A stretch of DNA of 28,441 nucleotides from a virus, in IMG/VR virus record IMGVR_UViG_3300010412_000061, positions 1 to 28,441 of that record; one strand, given 5' to 3'. The position numbers were made by a program, and so were the translations under genes. Below, piece by piece: positions 9,158 to 17,314 of the stretch (the stretch's first letter is position 1; each line of letters opens with the position of its first letter). The notes under the pieces are model-generated. The model saw only the letters and a list, made by a program, of their open reading frames with translations. It was not told the origin of the DNA and did not search any database.

Positions 9158-12100
9158 CTACGTAATTTGTTCATCAGCTACTTCAGTAATCGTAGTGGTA
9201 TTAAAATTGATCACGCAGTTAGCGTTTAACATGGTCCCGTCATCTGCAACAAGCGGAACGGTAATAGAGTGGCTATCACTACGCTTATTAGCCATTGGAC
9301 CGATTATATATGGGGTGACCATAGGCAACATAGGCACTGCGCCAGATAGTGCCGAAAGTGCATCTCCGGCTATGGCTGTTGCCCTGAATATCTTAGACGC
9401 TACTCCGGTGACAGTTTCAGCCGCAGAAGATATTTTAGATCTCATGGACGTGTCGCCTGGGGCACCTCGCTGCGGGCCGAATTCTCCAGCGCTAATCTTC
9501 TTAGATATGTTTGCCATAAGACTCTCGTCCTGAGAACTTAATAAAGTTCCCTTTTCCTGGGCCTTTCTAAACGCTTCCACACCCATTGATCTCATAGTCC
9601 CTACATACTTACCTATAGAAGTATTCGCAATATTAGTACCTGCTGTAGGATTATATCCACTGCTGAAGAACTTGCTGCCGAGCTTCTTCATCATAGGAAT
9701 GGACTTTGGGCCTATGAAGTGAAGCGCAGCCATTGTTTCTTGATTAATAGGCAACCCTGTTCTCTTTAATGTTTGCGCATAATCAATGACTGCCGCATTC
9801 ATAATCCTTTCTTGTACTGCAGGACCTCTATTTGGGTCCATCATAAGCTTTTTATAGGCTCCAACGTCCCTAAAGTCTGCTTCCGATATTCCAAGATCAC
9901 TAAACATTTCCTTATGCTGTCTAAACATGCCTCTTGCAGTCCCAATCAAAAACTGATACTTGCCGGTGGCAGTAGTTTGTTTGTTCATGGCAGCATAGCT
10001 GTTTCTAGATTCTACGTATGCTATGTTAAATTTGAATGCCATTATCTGCTCTGGCGTCATCTTTCCGTCTACAGATGATATCACAGATGGCGCAAGTTCT
10101 AAAAGCTTTGGAATCTCCATCCTCTTAGCTTCTTGCGCCTTTTGTGCGGCGGCAGGCACTCCGCCAGTCTTCTTAACCTCATCGGCGGCATCTTTGCCAA
10201 AGAAAAACTCCCACGGGGAAAACGTGGTCCTCTCTCCTTCGGTTGCCGTGGAGCCCTGCTGTGCTCTCTTAACTATCATATATTGAGCTGCCCTATCCAT
10301 GCCGTCTGCAAATTGATTTACGCCAGATAAGAAATCATCAATAATATATCCAAATTTATATTGATCTGCGCCCATGTCTGTCGTAGACATTGACATCCTA
10401 GACGTGTTTAACGCTCTCTCCAAAACGCTCATACTCTGGATAACAGCGTCTAAGTACCCACGGACATCGGAGGTATAGCTTCGCCTGTAGTCTATTGTTG
10501 GCTCCATACCACGCGCATCCCCTAGCATATTGAGGAATGCCATCGGGCCACCCATGGAACGGATTATATCAGCCTGGTTCCTTGGTATGATCATTTCTCC
10601 TTCGTGTAGAGAGCGTATTTCGCCTTCGGTCGTATTCAAAGCTCCTATAAACGCAGGCCTTGGTTGTAATGGCGGCTTTGCGCCTGTTTCTTTTGACGGC
10701 GCCTCAGTCTTAGCTTCTCCTCTTAATTTCGCAGCCCTATCCTTCGCCCTCTCTACACCCTCTGAGAATTCTTCTTCGGCTTCCTCACCAGCTAAAAACC
10801 CGATGACAGTTTCTCTGCCTGGTCTAATCTGTGTACCCAAGTACGGCAGTGTCTTTGGCTCTTCATACACAACTTGCGAACTTCTAAACTCATTCATTAT
10901 ATCTCTTGCGGCCTGGCTATCAAAAGCCATACGTATCGCCTCTCGCTCTTCGTTTGTCCTAGCACTTTCCATCTTATCTTTTATCTTCTCTCTTAGAGCC
11001 TTATCCATAAGCGCAGCCTTTTGGGACCTAGACATCTTTAGAGATGGATCATATAGACCGGCGTATTCCTTTCTGCCTGCAGCTATTTCGTTCTGTATAT
11101 CTTTTGATATACTAGCTCCTACATTTTTCAGCTGCTCTTGCATCTCGGGGCTAAAGAGCCTGTCCAAACCTTGCTTATATACCGCATTTCTAAGAAACAT
11201 TTTTCTATCATCTTCCCATTGTTTTTCTAACTCTATCTGCCTCTTCTGTATATCTGCCTTTTTCATCTTTGACACATCGCCTAGATGTTGCTTAATAAAT
11301 TCCGCCTTTGTACCATGCTGCGCCACGAATAGGGCATTGGCATTTTTTATTCTTTCTGCGCGGTTATCAGGGGCACCGAATAAGAATCGATTGGACCACC
11401 CCATTAGCATATCCGTTATCTGCTCTAGGAAATTGGTTTTTTGGTCCTGTATTCTTTTGGCCTCAAGCTCCTCTCCGCCCATAGCCTCCAACGCTTCCTT
11501 GGCCTCGTTCCTGCTTACTTTTCCGCCCTCATTTATGGCTTTAAGCACTGCTGCGAATCTCCACCTGGCACCTTCACTGAGACCTGGCGCTAACTGAGAG
11601 ATTACCTGCTGCTGCGCGTAGAATCTACCATACATCTCTTTTCTTTGCAGCGGCGACATGGTTTTACGTAGCTCCTCCATAGTGATGATTCTATCCGTCT
11701 GAGACGCGTTGAGAACACTTGTCGTCACCTCTTGTAATAAGCTCATATGCGTGACCGGCTGCTTTTTAGGATCGTTTATATCTATCATGGTTCTTACTTT
11801 TGCTTTGAAATCCATCGCAGCAGCCATGGCATTTCTGGTTCCACCAGGACCTCCCTGACCCCACATGGCACCAGAAAATAGAGCTGCACTTTCAACCGAC
11901 ATTTCCCTAAGACCGGATTCAATAGCCTTAAAGTAGTCTTCTATAAGACCCTGCTGATGGTTTTCCTTTAACATTTTAAACAGTCTATTATACATATCGG
12001 CCATGCCCATTATGCGCCTGGCTCCACCAGAAACTTGCGCCTCGGTACCAGTCGCTATGTCTGCTATAAGCGCGTGCGCCTTGGCTATTGAGGATCCAGC

Positions 12101-12796
12101 TGCTTCAGCTCCATATGCCACAGCTCTCCACGCGTCCAATGTATCTGCAGCCCCTTTGGCTATATCCTCCCCTATTGGCCCTCCTCTGGTAAATGTACTC
12201 TCATATGCCTCAGTTACCTTTACTATATCAATCTGGAAGCGAGAACTCAAATTGAAAAGTCCCTCTGTCACAGATCTGCTAATGGTAGATCCCTGAGACA
12301 ATATCTGTATATTCATATCCCCAGCAGTAACAGCAAACTTTCTATAGGTCTTTAGATAATCATCCCACTCATTCAGTGTTATATGCAGTGATGATCGGAG
12401 ATTGCTTTCAGCAGTAATACCCTCTTTAACATAATCGTCTAGCTCTTGACCTGCCATACTGGAAGCGGCTGCTGTGAGCATCAGCTCTTTTCGAAGCTTG
12501 TTATATTGATCTTGCAGAGCCAATATACCGTCTGCAACAGCACGAACATTTTTAATTGTAGTCCCAAGAGCCCTAAGACCTTTATTCTTGCTTTCGTTTA
12601 GAATATTTTCCAGAGATCTAAGAGCGCCTATGTCGCTAAACCTGGTTGTAGCCTTATAGGTCATATCTGCTGACTTAGAAAGGCCAGCTATGATCTGGTT
12701 TATATTGCGCTCGAAATCTTTTATTGAGCTTGCATGCGCCTGCTTAGCAGCGTTTACAGCGCTTTGCATCTCGGAAACTGGAATCTGTTCTGCCAT
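9158..12796 (-). CDS. Tape-measure-like protein 2 with lytic transglycosylase-like domain
   Basis: A 1212-residue protein that starts at ATG 12796, six bases after the TGA of the first tape-measure gene; only a weak GGTGA precedes it. The first 700 residues are mostly helical, as in tape measures. They match the preceding protein at corresponding places (see findings), for example NFLEQITDML at 455 against NFLDRATTYV at 458. LHEGEMIIPR at 730-739 is a motif of tape-measure proteins. Residues about 915-1070 resemble an SLT-type lysozyme fold: YVESRN with candidate catalytic Glu929, then GKYQF at 945-949. This would cleave peptidoglycan glycan strands during DNA entry. The C-terminus ends in short beta strands. 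The tape-measure role follows from length, composition and position after the frameshifted chaperone gene; activity is inferred. Confidence 0.8.
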   Translation of the reverse strand: MAEQIPVSEMQSAVNAAKQAHASSIKDFERNINQIIAGLSKSADMTYKATTRFSDIGALRSLENILNESKNKGLRALGTTIKNVRAVADGILALQDQYNKLRKELMLTAAASSMAGQELDDYVKEGITAESNLRSSLHITLNEWDDYLKTYRKFAVTAGDMNIQILSQGSTISRSVTEGLFNLSSRFQIDIVKVTEAYESTFTRGGPIGEDIAKGAADTLDAWRAVAYGAEAAGSSIAKAHALIADIATGTEAQVSGGARRIMGMADMYNRLFKMLKENHQQGLIEDYFKAIESGLREMSVESAALFSGAMWGQGGPGGTRNAMAAAMDFKAKVRTMIDINDPKKQPVTHMSLLQEVTTSVLNASQTDRIITMEELRKTMSPLQRKEMYGRFYAQQQVISQLAPGLSEGARWRFAAVLKAINEGGKVSRNEAKEALEAMGGEELEAKRIQDQKTNFLEQITDMLMGWSNRFLFGAPDNRAERIKNANALFVAQHGTKAEFIKQHLGDVSKMKKADIQKRQIELEKQWEDDRKMFLRNAVYKQGLDRLFSPEMQEQLKNVGASISKDIQNEIAAGRKEYAGLYDPSLKMSRSQKAALMDKALREKIKDKMESARTNEEREAIRMAFDSQAARDIMNEFRSSQVVYEEPKTLPYLGTQIRPGRETVIGFLAGEEAEEEFSEGVERAKDRAAKLRGEAKTEAPSKETGAKPPLQPRPAFIGALNTTEGEIRSLHEGEMIIPRNQADIIRSMGGPMAFLNMLGDARGMEPTIDYRRSYTSDVRGYLDAVIQSMSVLERALNTSRMSMSTTDMGADQYKFGYIIDDFLSGVNQFADGMDRAAQYMIVKRAQQGSTATEGERTTFSPWEFFFGKDAADEVKKTGGVPAAAQKAQEAKRMEIPKLLELAPSVISSVDGKMTPEQIMAFKFNIAYVESRNSYAAMNKQTTATGKYQFLIGTARGMFRQHKEMFSDLGISEADFRDVGAYKKLMMDPNRGPAVQERIMNAAVIDYAQTLKRTGLPINQETMAALHFIGPKSIPMMKKLGSKFFSSGYNPTAGTNIANTSIGKYVGTMRSMGVEAFRKAQEKGTLLSSQDESLMANISKKISAGEFGPQRGAPGDTSMRSKISSAAETVTGVASKIFRATAIAGDALSALSGAVPMLPMVTPYIIGPMANKRSDSHSITVPLVADDGTMLNANCVINFNTTTITEVADEQIT

Positions 12797-12802
12797 ATAC
12801 TA

Positions 12803-15800
12803 TCACCAAGGAATATCGTTAGCTTCACCGGAAGAAATTCCGGTACTTACTACAATCTGACCAACAGATGCTTTGACATTCTCAACTATAACTCTATTAG
12901 TTACATTTGGCTTTATAAATACTGGTTGCTTCTGCGGAAGCTTCTGAGGGTCTAGGTCTGTACGCGAAGGAAGTTGTTCAGCTGGACCAGCGCGCACAGG
13001 AATCGGTAACTCTGATGGCCTAATAGACTCTAGCTGAGGCGTTCTACGTGGAGGCACTGCGATTGCCATAGGATCATCAGTACGAAGTCGCCTCTGGACA
13101 AGCGGATCTATTGACGGCCAAAGATCTTCTGGTCTCCTTTGGATGTCTCTTCGCTGGAATAGTGGAGTCGCTTCGGCAGCAAACACGCTAGGCCTAGCGA
13201 CATCAGGCGGAGTGACGGGTGCTGCAGCTCCACTGATCATAACTCGCCTAATCAACTCGGCAAACTTATCCAAAGTTGTTTTAGGATAGCTGCGGCCTGC
13301 GTCTATCTGCATACCAGCTATTGCGTCCGAAAGTTTTTCGGCCTCAGTCTGTCCTATATTGGTCTGCCTCAACAAGGACTGTACAATGAGTGCGTGAGCC
13401 ATCGGCTCTGCGCCTGGTCGTCGATCAGTGTGGGCTGGTACGGTTCTCCTCTGAAGCCCATACCTGGGAGTCAGACTGCCATACTGCGATACTACACGTC
13501 TAGCGGAGGACAAAGACTGTGCCCCAGACATTATACTACCTACTGCTTCCATCAACTTTCTTGACGATTCGTCAAGCCTATATCCACCTACGCGCTGCGC
13601 AGCCCCCATAACGCCGCCGAGAGCCTTGATTCTATACGAGGCTTCTCTAGGCAACCACATCTCTCCGGCATGAAGAGAACTTGTCTCTCCCTCTGTGGCT
13701 CCGAATAGCCCGTTAAATTTTTCTCCAACAAATGTACCGGACTTTAGACCGGCAGCTTCTAAATCTCCTTTCATCTTAGCAAGCTGGTAACTGTACCACA
13801 TATTTAATGTCTTCTTTTTGCCCTCTCTCCACAAATACGCAAAAATATTACTTGCAGGCTGCTCCTCACCAGCTACATTCGCTGGGTCACCTATCCTAAA
13901 ATCGTCTTTAGCCGCTGGCCCGCCTACATCACCTGGCTTATCGACAACCGCAGCAGTTTCACGTACTGGCGCCTCTCTTATCTCCGGTCTAACATCTGAT
14001 AGCTGGACATGAACCCTGTCATCTAGCCTAGACCCCTTTTCTTTCAGATAGGGCCTATCGAACCCATATTTTGTCAATAGACCTGACCTGTCCAAGTCCT
14101 CTATCACAGCTTTGCTTATATCTAAAGCCGTACCCTTCTCGTGTCGAGATGTACCTGGCTGTGCAGCCCATGGTTTATCGCGGCGTATAGCCTCCTGCTC
14201 TGCGTACGTTCTCCAGCCGCTAGTCATAGGTATTTGCTTACGATTTGCATCGTAATATTCCTTTGCCATCGCAGCAAGTCTCTGCTTAAACTCCTCAGTG
14301 TATCCCTCTTGGTCTTTCTTCGTCCACCCCCTTATAAGCTTGGCCATATTTTCAAAACTTGTATCTATGCTACCTGCTGGCAATTGCACAACCCTAGCGG
14401 CTCCAGCGCCAGCCGCAGCAACTACATCCTGCTTTGTATCTGCACCTTTGTCCATGCCTCTAGCGGAAGGATCAAACAATCCTGATTCGGCGCCACCGGT
14501 ACGAAGTGCCAACGATAATGCCTCTCTCTTCACATCGCTCCCGCGCCACTTATCATATGTTCCTACTAAACCAGCCTCCATAACATCATAATATTTGGAC
14601 TGTCCAGCATCCAAGTATCTCTGGCGCACTTGCTCTTGCATTTGCTGAGGCATTTCCTTACCTTCATGTGCGTCCCTATATGCCTTCATCTCTGCATCAA
14701 GCCCCTGCTTAGCAACCTCTGCCTGGAATTCTTTTAATCCACCCAAAGCCTTTTCGATATCCTTTGCTTGCTGAGAATCCCCATACATGTATTTAAAATA
14801 CATTCCTCTTACATACGTCGTAGCTCTATCTAAGAAATTCATCTGCATTTTTTGTACATCCGCGCCACGACTTAAAATGCCTTTCAACTCTTTTTTCGCA
14901 TTTTCTATTTGACCCCTTCCGGATGCCGGATCGTCTATGACGGCCATGAGACCGGCTATCTTCTCACCTTCATCGTACCCAACCTTAAACTGCTTCATGA
15001 TCATACCGATCTGGGCATAGTGGTTAGCAGCAAGCCTATCGGCCTCAGATCCTAATTGCCCCCTCATATTCTCCCATGCATCCAGCTTAACGTGGAAAGT
15101 CTCCTGTAGTCTAGCCTTAAATTTTTGAACTCCCTGGACTATCTCATTGCCAGTTCCCTGGCCCCTAAATGCCATGAGCAGATCCATTGCATCAGCCAGA
15201 TCTCCCATTTCACCGCCGCCGGCTGGGGTAGACATCCAAGCCGCCATGCCTATAGACATATCCATAAAACCCTTATTGATCTTCTCTAGAAATTCGCCAG
15301 CTAAGCCTTGCTGGCCAGGCCCAAGACCCACCCAAAAGGCTTCAAATCCTTTCTGTAGAGACTCCATTTTTTTATCGTAATTAGTAATGGCCGCTTCCTG
15401 GCCAGAAATAGCTTGAAATAATTGCTGTTTAATATAAGGAGCCGACACATTTCCTAATCTTTGAGACATATTTTCTATTTCTTCAAAAGATTTAACTACT
15501 CCAGTTAATATTTCTTCTTGTGTCCTGCCTGCTGCAGCCATCTTTGTAGCGGATGCCTCAAACGATCTTAATGTATCATCTAAATCTAAGCCAAGACCCT
15601 GGGATATACCAAATACATAATCCAGCGCCTGCCCCTGAGATCTCCATGCTGTTATAGGAGTTTGCAAATCTTTAAGACTAAATGCAGAATTCCTGAGATA
15701 TTGCTGATATTGGTCAAACTTTTCTTTACTTACGAATAAAGTCGAGTGTAACCTACCAAACTCGGAAAGCTGTTGACCAGTATATCTTTTAATTTCATCT

Positions 15801-16210
15801 GCCGATAATCCAAACGCCGCACCGGTCTTAAGGCTCTCTACTCTAAGATCTATCATCTTCTGGTGTAGCTTTGCCATCAAATCTATAGCATTTAATGTAA
15901 CATTTGCTATGGCACCCAACGACGGGCTCATCTTATCTAGAACGCCGACAGCAATGTCCACACCGGGGATTTGCCTAGTAGACGTGACTTTCTCTGTTAA
16001 AACATTGAATTTGGAGCCAAAATCTTCTATTGCATCTGCAAGTTTATTGAACTTATCAGTTATTTCGCTATAGTTCTCTGACATCATGCCGCTCGTCTCT
16101 GCGGATAATGTCGCAACAGAGGCGACTTCTCGGCCAGTAGCAGTTTCAGACGCTACTGCGGCACCCTCACTAAGCCCTAGCTTTTGCAAGACGGTTTGAA
16201 TTGCGCCCAC
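12803..16210 (-). CDS. Tape-measure-like protein 1 with M15 peptidase domain
   Basis: A 1135-residue protein starting at GTG 16210, with GGAG at 16217-16220 six bases upstream. The first 640 residues are largely helical. Residues about 650-737 match the zinc peptidase M15 (VanY / L-Ala-D-Glu endopeptidase) pattern: SRHEKGTALDI with ligand candidates His690 and Asp697, then RVHVQ with His734 as third ligand and an Asp pair just before it. Such a domain would cut peptide cross-links of peptidoglycan. A tape-measure motif SLHAGEMWLPR follows at 845-855. Residues about 990-1090 are Pro and Arg rich and low in complexity, and the end is beta-rich. The gene sits directly after the tail chaperone G/T genes and an intrinsic terminator, so it needs read-through or its own promoter. 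Codons ATA, AGA and AGG are common here, unlike in the sheath gene. Confidence 0.82.
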   Translation of the reverse strand: MGAIQTVLQKLGLSEGAAVASETATGREVASVATLSAETSGMMSENYSEITDKFNKLADAIEDFGSKFNVLTEKVTSTRQIPGVDIAVGVLDKMSPSLGAIANVTLNAIDLMAKLHQKMIDLRVESLKTGAAFGLSADEIKRYTGQQLSEFGRLHSTLFVSKEKFDQYQQYLRNSAFSLKDLQTPITAWRSQGQALDYVFGISQGLGLDLDDTLRSFEASATKMAAAGRTQEEILTGVVKSFEEIENMSQRLGNVSAPYIKQQLFQAISGQEAAITNYDKKMESLQKGFEAFWVGLGPGQQGLAGEFLEKINKGFMDMSIGMAAWMSTPAGGGEMGDLADAMDLLMAFRGQGTGNEIVQGVQKFKARLQETFHVKLDAWENMRGQLGSEADRLAANHYAQIGMIMKQFKVGYDEGEKIAGLMAVIDDPASGRGQIENAKKELKGILSRGADVQKMQMNFLDRATTYVRGMYFKYMYGDSQQAKDIEKALGGLKEFQAEVAKQGLDAEMKAYRDAHEGKEMPQQMQEQVRQRYLDAGQSKYYDVMEAGLVGTYDKWRGSDVKREALSLALRTGGAESGLFDPSARGMDKGADTKQDVVAAAGAGAARVVQLPAGSIDTSFENMAKLIRGWTKKDQEGYTEEFKQRLAAMAKEYYDANRKQIPMTSGWRTYAEQEAIRRDKPWAAQPGTSRHEKGTALDISKAVIEDLDRSGLLTKYGFDRPYLKEKGSRLDDRVHVQLSDVRPEIREAPVRETAAVVDKPGDVGGPAAKDDFRIGDPANVAGEEQPASNIFAYLWREGKKKTLNMWYSYQLAKMKGDLEAAGLKSGTFVGEKFNGLFGATEGETSSLHAGEMWLPREASYRIKALGGVMGAAQRVGGYRLDESSRKLMEAVGSIMSGAQSLSSARRVVSQYGSLTPRYGLQRRTVPAHTDRRPGAEPMAHALIVQSLLRQTNIGQTEAEKLSDAIAGMQIDAGRSYPKTTLDKFAELIRRVMISGAAAPVTPPDVARPSVFAAEATPLFQRRDIQRRPEDLWPSIDPLVQRRLRTDDPMAIAVPPRRTPQLESIRPSELPIPVRAGPAEQLPSRTDLDPQKLPQKQPVFIKPNVTNRVIVENVKASVGQIVVSTGISSGEANDIPW

Positions 16211-16216
16211 TAATAA

Positions 16217-16220
16217 CTCC
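16217..16220 (-). promoter_or_regulatory. Ribosome binding site for the GTG start at 16210
   Basis: GGAG is placed six bases upstream of GTG 16210. No ATG with a better site lies nearby, so GTG is taken as the start of the first tape-measure gene. Confidence 0.65.
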
Positions 16221-16255
16221 GATTATAAAGGCGTTACTTTTAATAATGAATCATT

Positions 16256-16287
16256 AATATAAAAGCCCACCCTAGCGAGTGGGCTTT
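16256..16287 (-). terminator. Intrinsic terminator after the chaperone G-T gene
   Basis: On the minus strand a perfect 9-bp stem (AAAGCCCAC paired with GTGGGCTTT, plus-strand arms 16279-16287 and 16262-16270) with an 8-base loop is followed by TTTTATATT. The TAG stop of the T reading frame (16272-16274) lies inside the loop, so the terminator overlaps the end of the gene. It would reduce transcription into the tape-measure genes relative to the tube and sheath genes upstream. The U-rich tail is short and interrupted, so termination may be partial. Confidence 0.72.
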
Positions 16288-17242
16288 CCACGGATTACCT
16301 TTACAACATCTAGATCTTCATCGGTTAGATGCATGGCGCGGTCTTCACTATGGTGAGCCCCGGTCTGAGTAAACTCTGGGGCCCTACCGAACATGGTCTC
16401 AAGGGTATCTTCAAAGCTTGCATCCTGCTTTAGTTTCGAGTCGCCCTTCTCCGCGTCGAGTATCTGTCTGACTCTCTCGCTACCCTCCGAACTTTCTAGA
16501 GTTGCCAGATATTCCAGTAGACTCTTATGGTACTTAAGCTCATCATCCTCGTCCTCATAGATTTGAGCTGCGTACCATAAGAGATGCCACCTAGGCATTT
16601 GCCTTATCGAATCGTCATCGATTGTTTTGCCCAGAGCTTTACACAGTTTCCACAGGAGCCTCTGGCCAGGCTCCTTTATGAGTTTTTTAGGTCGTCAAAG
16701 GATACGTCGTTGAGAGCTTTGGCTGACTTATCTTCAAGCAAATTATAAAGCTCATAAAGCTTATCAACGATTGGGCCATACATACTCTTAACAACCTTGA
16801 CGCGCTTGGATATTTCGTCAAGATCAGATGGGTCATCCTTGTCTGGCCTATAATACGAATGAAGTGGAAGACCGTTTACTTTCTCCAAAGACCTCGCCAA
16901 GATCTCATCCCTAAGACTGGAGAAGTGTACAAACGATGTTGCCGGTAGATGGGCTACCGCTCCGTACGCGTCTTCTCTTTCTGAGATCTTAAGAGTTCTT
17001 ACCATAAACCTCATGCCTAGAATGGTTACTTCGTGTTTTAAAGCGCCGAACATCAGAAGATCCTCAATCGCGCTCATACCCTTTGGGGGTGGCTGTGGAG
17101 GAGGCGCTTCCTGAGACTGCGGCTGAGGCATATGTGCCTGCTGGGCCTGAGGTGCCTGACCGGAAAAATTCTCAATTTCCTGGCGAGTTCCGTGAAGAAT
17201 TTCGTCTGGGATACCAATAGAAGGAATGGACGTATCTGCCAT
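16272..17242 (-). CDS. Tail assembly chaperone G-T fusion made by -1 frameshift
   Basis: Translation from ATG 17242 that slips back one base at the AAAAAAC heptamer (16682-16688) continues in the -1 frame, CTC ATA AAG and onward, to TAG at 16272-16274. It gives a fusion of about 323 residues: 187 from G and 136 from T. The T part is acidic and helical (WYAAQIYEDEDDELKYH). It has no convincing start of its own: ATG 16598 has only AAGG three bases upstream and leaves 28 clean upstream codons of the same frame unexplained. Frameshifted G/GT chaperones placed between tube and tape measure are a conserved trait of long-tailed phages; they coat the tape measure and recruit tube subunits, and are not kept in the virion. 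Here the signal, position and sizes all fit. Confidence 0.88.
16654..16688 (-). promoter_or_regulatory. -1 programmed frameshift signal (slippery heptamer plus hairpin)
   Basis: The heptamer A AAA AAC is in the correct frame for X XXY YYZ slippage (codons CTA AAA AAC TCA TAA). Six bases downstream of it a perfect 8-bp hairpin begins (AGGAGCCT paired with AGGCTCCT, six-base loop; plus-strand arms 16668-16675 and 16654-16661). The zero-frame TAA lies in the spacer. All three classical elements (slippery site, spacer, stimulatory stem-loop) are present. Confidence 0.9.
16676..17242 (-). CDS. Tail assembly chaperone G (unshifted product)
   Basis: A 188-residue protein made when no frameshift occurs, ending at TAA 16676-16678. 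The start is ATG 17242 because AAGGAG (17249-17254) lies six bases upstream; an in-frame GTG at 17293 falls inside a perfect hairpin and is not credible. Residues about 28-55 are Gln and Pro rich and probably disordered. The rest (LKHEVTILGMRFMVRTL, then SEREDAYGAVAHLPA, later YELYNLLEDKS) is a compact alpha/beta domain as in lambda gpG-type and similar chaperones. It should work with the G-T fusion on the tape-measure proteins encoded just downstream. It is needed in more copies than the fusion. Confidence 0.86.
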   Translation of the reverse strand: MADTSIPSIGIPDEILHGTRQEIENFSGQAPQAQQAHMPQPQSQEAPPPQPPPKGMSAIEDLLMFGALKHEVTILGMRFMVRTLKISEREDAYGAVAHLPATSFVHFSSLRDEILARSLEKVNGLPLHSYYRPDKDDPSDLDEISKRVKVVKSMYGPIVDKLYELYNLLEDKSAKALNDVSFDDLKNS

Positions 17243-17248
17243 ATCTCT

Positions 17249-17254
17249 CTCCTT
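17249..17254 (-). promoter_or_regulatory. Ribosome binding site that fixes the start of chaperone G
   Basis: AAGGAG lies six bases upstream of ATG 17242 and excludes the longer GTG-started reading at 17293. Confidence 0.75.
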
Positions 17255-17264
17255 GTTCTTTCTG

Positions 17265-17291
17265 GGGCCCCTCCCATGAAGGGAGGGGCCC
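17265..17291 (-). other. Perfect 11-bp GC hairpin between second tube gene and chaperone gene
   Basis: GGGCCCCTCCC pairs with GGGAGGGGCCC around a 5-base loop, between the tube stop at 17315 and the chaperone start at 17242. There is no U tract after it (CAGAAAG follows), so it is not a standard terminator. It ends 22 bases before the chaperone ATG. It may protect or define the 3' end of the tube mRNA, or lower expression of the chaperone relative to the tube. Confidence 0.8.
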
Positions 17292-17314
17292 ACTTAGACT
17301 TTAATTAGCTTTTG

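Noticed and set aside
10530-11597. Long open frame of 355 codons on the plus strand
   Set aside because: It lies antisense within the second tape-measure gene, is a Ser/Phe/Leu/Ala-rich low-sense translation, has no neighbours on its strand, and no plus-strand gene is supported anywhere in the window.
16222-16227. Perfect TATAAT box on the minus strand
   Set aside because: It is only 11 bases from the GTG start, so transcripts would begin in or after the ribosome binding site; the -35 region (TTCATT) is a poor match.
16272-16598. A separate 108-residue gene starting at ATG 16598
   Set aside because: The same frame is open back to the slippery heptamer and the frameshift signal explains its expression; the ATG has only a poor and too close ribosome binding site.
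17243-17293. Chaperone gene start at GTG 17293
   Set aside because: The GTG lies in a perfect GC hairpin and the encoded extension is just the hairpin translated; ATG 17242 has AAGGAG at correct spacing.
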